Positions 60,095-64,000 of a stretch of 64,000 bases of DNA are shown here, in pieces; position 1 is the first letter of the stretch; each line of letters opens with the position of its first letter. This DNA comes from Kitasatospora sp. MAP5-34. GTDB taxonomy: Bacteria > Actinomycetota > Actinomycetes > Streptomycetales > Streptomycetaceae. A program made the position numbers and the translations under genes. The notes beneath the pieces are model-generated. The model saw only the letters and a program-made list of their open reading frames with translations. It ran no database searches and was not told where the DNA came from. Location: positions 1-64,000 of the forward strand of contig NZ_JARXZC010000031.1 of NCBI RefSeq assembly GCF_029894335.1, in the 5' to 3' direction.

Positions 60095-60943
60095 TCAGAC
60101 GTCCCGGCGGTTCACCACGGCTATGGCCACGATCACCGCGACGAGCGACCAACCACCGAAGACGATCCAGGACTCGGTGATCGACGGAGGGTACTTGCCC
60201 AGGACGGAGTTGGAGTCGGGGTTGTAGGTCAGGCGTTCCAGAGCGGACTTGGGCAGAGCGTTGCCGATCTCCTTCACCCACCGGAACCGGTCGCCCTGGA
60301 AGAGCAGGGGTACCAGGAGGAGAGTCCCCACCAGCGCGACGATGGTGGCGGTGGCGTGCCGGATGGCGGCTCCCAGGCCGATGCCGACGAGCGCGGACAC
60401 CGGCGCGATCAGCGCGTACGCGGCGACCGCCCCGAGGCAGCCGGGGTCGCTGATCGAGAGTCCGACGTGCCGGGAGGCCAGCATCGCGTTGGTCAGGAAG
60501 AAGGAGCCGGTCGAGGCGATCGTGCCCGCGACGAGCATGAGGGCCGTCACGACGGTCACCTTGGCGGCCACCACCGAGCGGCGGTCGGGGACGGCCGCGA
60601 ACGTCGTACGGATCATTCCGCTGGCGTACTCGCCGAAGAGCGTGATGGCGCCGATGCTGCCCGTGGTGATCATGAAGAGGTCGGCGGGGATCATGCCGAG
60701 GCCGTGGAACAGCGCGTCGTAGTGGTAGGGCGGCCAACCCGGCATCCGGGGATGCGGGCCGTCGATGTACGGGAAGTCGCTGTGGACGGCGTTCACGTTG
60801 ATCGCGATGACGCCGAGCACGCTGAGCGTCAACACCCAGGAGGTCGAGCGCAGCGACCGTACCTTGATCCACTCGGCGGCGCACAGGTCGAAGAACCGGG
60901 GGCGCGGCTCGGCGTTGCGGGCCGGTGCCGTCAGGGTGGTCAT
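60095..60943 (-). CDS. ABC transporter permease
   Basis: This 282-residue protein begins with a cytoplasmic segment FFDLCAAEWIKVRSLRSTSW, common in ABC-2 type permeases, and has six membrane helices (TLSVLGVIAINVNAV, MITTGSIGAITLFGEYASGM, AAKVTVVTALMLVAGTIAST, then LVGTLLLVPLLFQG and SWSLVAVIVAIAVV). The motif EYASGMIRTTFAAVPDRRSV is typical of small drug/lipid exporters with a partner ATPase. ATG 60943 overlaps the ATPase stop by 4 bp. The substrate is unknown; the two-component system beside it may regulate it. Confidence 0.92.
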   Translation of the reverse strand: MTTLTAPARNAEPRPRFFDLCAAEWIKVRSLRSTSWVLTLSVLGVIAINVNAVHSDFPYIDGPHPRMPGWPPYHYDALFHGLGMIPADLFMITTGSIGAITLFGEYASGMIRTTFAAVPDRRSVVAAKVTVVTALMLVAGTIASTGSFFLTNAMLASRHVGLSISDPGCLGAVAAYALIAPVSALVGIGLGAAIRHATATIVALVGTLLLVPLLFQGDRFRWVKEIGNALPKSALERLTYNPDSNSVLGKYPPSITESWIVFGGWSLVAVIVAIAVVNRRDV

Positions 60944-61851
60944 CGGGATTCTCCTGCGAGGTATTCGACGCTGTCGGCGGTGAGTTGCATGAACGCCTCC
61001 TCCAGGGAGGCGCTGTGGGCGGCCAGCTCCTGGAGCAGGATGCGGTGTTCGAGCGCGAGTTCGCCGATCCGGTCGGCGTCGAGCCCGGTGACGGCCAGCG
61101 AGCCGTCGGGGTCCGCCCGCACCGAACCGCCCTCGGCGGTCAGCAGGTCGGCCAGCGCGGCGGGCTCCCTGGTGCGTACGGTCACACCGACCCGGGTGCC
61201 CCGGGCCGCGAACTCCGACAGGCTCTCAGCGGCGATCAACTCACCCCGGCCGACCACGATGAGGTGGTCGGCGGTGTGCTCCATCTCGCTCATCATGTGG
61301 CTGGAGACGAAGACGGTACGGCCTTCGGCCGCCAGCCGCCGGAACAGGCCGCGCACCCACAACACACCTTCCGGATCAAGGCCGTTGAGCGGCTCGTCGA
61401 AGAGCAGGACAGGCGGGTCGCCGAGCAGCGCGGTGGCGATGCCGAGCCGCTGCTTCATGCCGAGCGAGTACCCGCCGATCCGGCGCCGCGCCACCTCGGC
61501 CAGGCCGACCTCCTGCAGCACCTCGTCCACCCGGCGCAGCGGGATGCGGTTGCTGCGGGCCAGCGCGGACAGGTGGACCGTCGCGCTGCGCCCGCCGTGC
61601 ACGTCGGCGGCGTCGAGCAGCGCGCCGACGTGGCGCAGTCCGCGCGGGTGGCCCCGGAACCGGTGTCCGTCGACGGTGACCGTGCCGCTGGTGGGCTCGT
61701 TCAGGCCGAGGATCAGCCGCAGGGTGGTGCTCTTGCCGGCGCCGTTGGGGCCGAGGAACCCGGTGACATGGCCGGGCCGCACGGTGAAGGTCAGGCCGTT
61801 GACGGCCGTGGTGCTGCCATAACGCTTCGTCAGTTCGTTTACTTCGATCAC
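60940..61851 (-). CDS. ABC transporter ATP-binding protein
   Basis: This 303-residue ATPase has Walker A GPNGAGKSTTLRLILGL (about 35-43), Q-loop LDAADVHGGR, signature YSLGMKQRLGIATALLGDP, Walker B VLLFDEPLNGLDPEGVLWV and the His switch VFVSSHMMSE. A C-terminal 90 residues (AARGTRVGVTVRTREPAALA) resemble the extra domain of drug-type exporters. GTG 61851 (VIEVNELTKRYGSTTAVNGL) is chosen by family start; ATG 61905 is possible, and neither has a good ribosome site. It couples to the permease by an ATGA overlap and diverges from the histidine kinase. Confidence 0.94.
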   Translation of the reverse strand: MIEVNELTKRYGSTTAVNGLTFTVRPGHVTGFLGPNGAGKSTTLRLILGLNEPTSGTVTVDGHRFRGHPRGLRHVGALLDAADVHGGRSATVHLSALARSNRIPLRRVDEVLQEVGLAEVARRRIGGYSLGMKQRLGIATALLGDPPVLLFDEPLNGLDPEGVLWVRGLFRRLAAEGRTVFVSSHMMSEMEHTADHLIVVGRGELIAAESLSEFAARGTRVGVTVRTREPAALADLLTAEGGSVRADPDGSLAVTGLDADRIGELALEHRILLQELAAHSASLEEAFMQLTADSVEYLAGESR

Positions 61852-61985
61852 GTGGCCAACACTGCCGTCGGCCACACCTGCCAGACATCGGACCGTCGTT
61901 GACATTCTCGGCGGGCGGCCACCGACCGTGGTTGTACACCTGCGGTCCGATGCGCAGGCGAAGATCGCGCCAGTAGCATCGGCGC

Positions 61986-63230
61986 ATGCAGACCACTCCG
62001 CCGCTCCCCCTGCTGAGACGCGTGCCGCCCGGCGCGTGGGCGGCGCTGACCTGGTGTGCGGCCACCGCGTACTCGCTCGCCGAGTCCGTCGTGCTGCCGG
62101 GCGAGGGGCCTGCCCTCTTTCGGCGACACGGCCTCAACCTGCCGGAGCAGAACCTGCAGTCGCTGGGGATCGCCCTCGCCCTGACGCTGGTCGGCTGTGC
62201 TCTGCTGCGCCGTATGCCGCTCCCGGCCGTCGCGCTGCTGCTCTCCGGTTCGATCGCCGGGGCGATCGCACTGAACGGTACGGAGATCGGGTTCCCCCAG
62301 TTCCTGGCGGTCGATGTCGCTCTGTGCTCCATCGCGGCCAGTCGGCCGCGCCGGAGCTCGACCGTCGCCGTCGCCCTGGCGCTCGGCGTGGTGGTCGGTT
62401 ATCCGGCCGCCCGGCTGCTGGTCGGCTTCATCATCGGCACCTCGACGGAACTGGCCGTCGCCGTGACGGCCGTCGTCGCCTGGCTGCTCGGCAACTCGAT
62501 GCGGCAGACCCGCGACTACGCCGAGCGGCTGGGCGCCCAGGCCGCAGCGCAGGCGGTCACGGCCGAACGGCTCAGAATCTCCCGCGAGTTGCACGACATG
62601 GTCGCGCACAGCATGGGTGTCATCGCCCTCCAGGCAGGCGCGGCGAGCCGGGTCATCGACACCCAACCGGCCCAGGCACGCGAAGCGTTGAGCGCCATCG
62701 AGATCGCCGGCCGGGAGACCCTGTCGGGTCTGCGCCGGATGCTCGGCGCGCTCCGCCGAACCGAACCGGGACAACCGGGGCAGCCGGGGCAGCCCGGCCG
62801 GCCGGCGGACGGGGTTCCGCTGGACCCGGCCCCGGGCCTCGCGGACGTCGAGGGCCTGGCGCTGGCGACCACGGCCGCCGGCGTCCAGGTCGACGTGCGG
62901 TGGCACGGGGAGCGGCGTCCGCTGCCCCCGGAGATCGACATGTCGGCGTTCCGGATCGTCCAGGAGTCGGTCACCAACGTGGTCCGCCACGCCGGTGGTT
63001 CCTCCTGCCAGGTGTCCATCGCCCATGGGGACGAGGAGCTGTCCATCGAGGTCGTCGACAGCGGGCCCGAGCCCGGGCACGGCCGCGCCGGTTCCCCGGG
63101 CACCGGGTACGGCCTGGTCGGGATGCGTGAGCGGGTCGGTCTGTTGAACGGCGAGTTCACCGCCGCGCCACGCCCCGAAGGCGGCTTCCGGGTGGCCGTC
63201 CGCCTGCCCGTACCCGAGGGAGTCCGATGA
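61986..63230 (+). CDS. NarL-type sensor histidine kinase (HisKA_3)
   Basis: This 414-residue membrane kinase has about six helices in the first 170 residues (IALALTLVGCALL, then SGSIAGAIALNG, AVALALGVVVGYPAARLLVG), a coiled coil, and the HisKA_3 dimerisation helix RISRELHDMVAHSMGVIALQ with the phospho-acceptor His203 by count. The HATPase has MSAFRIVQESVTNVVRHAGG, the N box, and GYGLVGMRERVGLLNGEF, the G box. ATG 61986 is the start. It is coupled by ATGA to the response regulator. It is divergent from the ABC operon with 134 bp between starts, so it probably controls that exporter. Confidence 0.95.
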   Translation: MQTTPPLPLLRRVPPGAWAALTWCAATAYSLAESVVLPGEGPALFRRHGLNLPEQNLQSLGIALALTLVGCALLRRMPLPAVALLLSGSIAGAIALNGTEIGFPQFLAVDVALCSIAASRPRRSSTVAVALALGVVVGYPAARLLVGFIIGTSTELAVAVTAVVAWLLGNSMRQTRDYAERLGAQAAAQAVTAERLRISRELHDMVAHSMGVIALQAGAASRVIDTQPAQAREALSAIEIAGRETLSGLRRMLGALRRTEPGQPGQPGQPGRPADGVPLDPAPGLADVEGLALATTAAGVQVDVRWHGERRPLPPEIDMSAFRIVQESVTNVVRHAGGSSCQVSIAHGDEELSIEVVDSGPEPGHGRAGSPGTGYGLVGMRERVGLLNGEFTAAPRPEGGFRVAVRLPVPEGVR

Positions 63231-63889
63231 CCTTCCGCGTCCTGCTCGTCGACGACCAGCCCCTGGTCCGTGCCTCACTGCGGATGGTCATCACCGACGC
63301 CCCTGATCTCGAGGTGGTCGGGGAGGCCGGGCACGGCGCCCAGGCGGTCCAGCTGACCGCGGAGCTCCACCCCGACGTCGTGGTGATGGACATCCGGATG
63401 CCCGGCATGGACGGGATCGAGGCCACCCGGCTGATCACGTCCGGCTCCGGCACGGCACGGGTCGTCGTGTTGACCACGTTCGACGATGACGACTACGTCT
63501 ACGCCGCGCTGCGCGCCGGGGCATCCGGATTTCTCGTCAAGGACATGGCCCTCGACGACATCCTCGCGGCGATCCGCATCGTCGCCGCCGGGGACTCCCT
63601 GATCGCGCCGAGCGTCACCCGCCGCCTGATCGAGGAGTTCGCCAACCGCCCCGCGCCGACACCGGCTCCCGTACGGCCTGCACTCGAGGGCATCACCGAC
63701 CGCGAGCGCGAGGTACTGACCCTGGTCGGGCGCGGCCTCTCCAACACCGAGATCGCCGCCAAGATGTTCATCAGCGTCGCCACCGTCAAGACGTACGTGA
63801 CGCGGCTGCTCGCCAAGCTGGACGCCCGCGACCGGGTCCAACTCGTCATCCTCGCCTACGAGACGGGCATGGTGGCGCCGACCCGGTGA
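63227..63889 (+). CDS. NarL/LuxR-family response regulator
   Basis: This 220-residue DNA-binding regulator starts FRVLLVDDQPLVRASLRMVI. The phosphoryl Asp is Asp55 (VVMDIRMPGMDG), with Thr and Lys in VVVLTTFDDDDYV and GFLVKDM. The C-terminal LuxR HTH is ITDREREVLTLVGRGLSNTE, then IAAKMFISVATVKTYVTRLL. ATG 63227 overlaps the kinase stop by 4 bp. The target is most likely the divergent ABC operon. A strong hairpin terminator lies 4 bp after the stop. Confidence 0.95.
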   Translation: MTFRVLLVDDQPLVRASLRMVITDAPDLEVVGEAGHGAQAVQLTAELHPDVVVMDIRMPGMDGIEATRLITSGSGTARVVVLTTFDDDDYVYAALRAGASGFLVKDMALDDILAAIRIVAAGDSLIAPSVTRRLIEEFANRPAPTPAPVRPALEGITDREREVLTLVGRGLSNTEIAAKMFISVATVKTYVTRLLAKLDARDRVQLVILAYETGMVAPTR

Positions 63890-63893
63890 GCCC

Positions 63894-63935
63894 GGCGGTA
63901 CGGCGGCCCCCAGGCTGCCGCACCGCCGTACCGCC
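63894..63935. terminator. hairpin terminator after the response regulator
   Basis: GGCGGTACGGCGG (63894-63906) pairs exactly with CCGCCGTACCGCC (63923-63935) around a 16-nt loop, 4 bp after the stop. The next gene on the minus strand ends 7 bp beyond, so it serves both directions. Confidence 0.85.
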
Positions 63936-63942
63936 GTACCGG

Positions 63943-64000
63943 TTACTGCGCCAGCGCGACCTGGACGATCTTGACGACGACCAGGATCATCGCGATCAGC
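63943..64000 (-). CDS. C-terminal end of a membrane protein (partial)
   Basis: The frame entering from the right edge on the minus strand reads LIAMILVVVKIVQVALAQ before TAA (63945-63943). It is the last 18 or so residues of a hydrophobic protein, most likely a final membrane helix. Too little is visible to name it. It converges on the two-component system across the shared terminator. Confidence 0.6.
   Translation of the reverse strand, partial: LIAMILVVVKIVQVALAQ

Overview
The window is a high-GC chromosomal segment from a streptomycete (Streptomyces or Kitasatospora). The grounds are GC-saturated third codon positions, many GTG/TTG starts, bldG with its partner anti-sigma gene, a TopA with a lysine-rich tail, a thymidylate kinase fused to a membrane transporter domain, and a Tad/Ssd locus of the actinobacterial type. 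No insertion sequence, phage, integrase or CRISPR array was seen.

Layout. 1-15.4 kb is a mixed accessory-style stretch: the end of a DyP peroxidase gene, a small membrane protein, a cupin, a TetR regulator, a TatA paralogue, a Ser/Thr kinase, an ECF sigma factor with a membrane partner, a tyrosine phosphatase, a GNAT, a methyltransferase, a Nudix protein, a large flippase-like protein with a kinase-like middle, a WYL regulator, a phosphopantetheinyl transferase, tRNA-Thr(CGT) and LeuE. 15.4-30.5 kb holds a secreted TAP-type peptidase, an esterase-like membrane protein, holB, tmk, topA, a DUF3592 protein, a methyltransferase and two lipoproteins. 30.8-42.4 kb is the developmental and cell-surface block: a cyclophilin-fold protein, anti-sigma factor, bldG, a divergent MrfA/YprA-type helicase, the Tad pilus-type operon (ssd, tadA, tadB, tadC, DUF4244 pilin-like, two TadE-like genes, plus an unlisted 32-codon membrane ORF between tadA and tadB) and a divergent HAD-IB hydrolase. 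42.7-60 kb carries a Fic-like protein, a CooC/ParA-like ATPase, a SulP-carbonic anhydrase fusion, a YiiX-like hydrolase, acs, a serine beta-lactamase-fold hydrolase, nhaA, a holin-like protein, an epoxide-hydrolase-like protein, a YdjM-like protein, a MarP-type periplasmic protease, a CoA-type Nudix hydrolase and nth. 60-64 kb is an ABC exporter (permease and ATPase) divergent from a NarL-type two-component system.

From holB to nth the gene order recalls what I remember of the Mycobacterium tuberculosis Rv3644c-Rv3674c neighbourhood and of Streptomyces coelicolor around SCO3540-SCO3569, so this is ancestral actinobacterial chromosome rather than an island. The most interesting points are the ssd/tad control region (two perfect DnaA boxes and a perfect match to the BldD consensus), the hidden translationally coupled 32-aa ORF in the tad operon, a TadE-like gene whose frame has no stop of its own, hydrolase-fold proteins that lack a nucleophile, a pseudokinase-flippase fusion, and many short-period degenerate repeats and long palindromes in the intergenic DNA.
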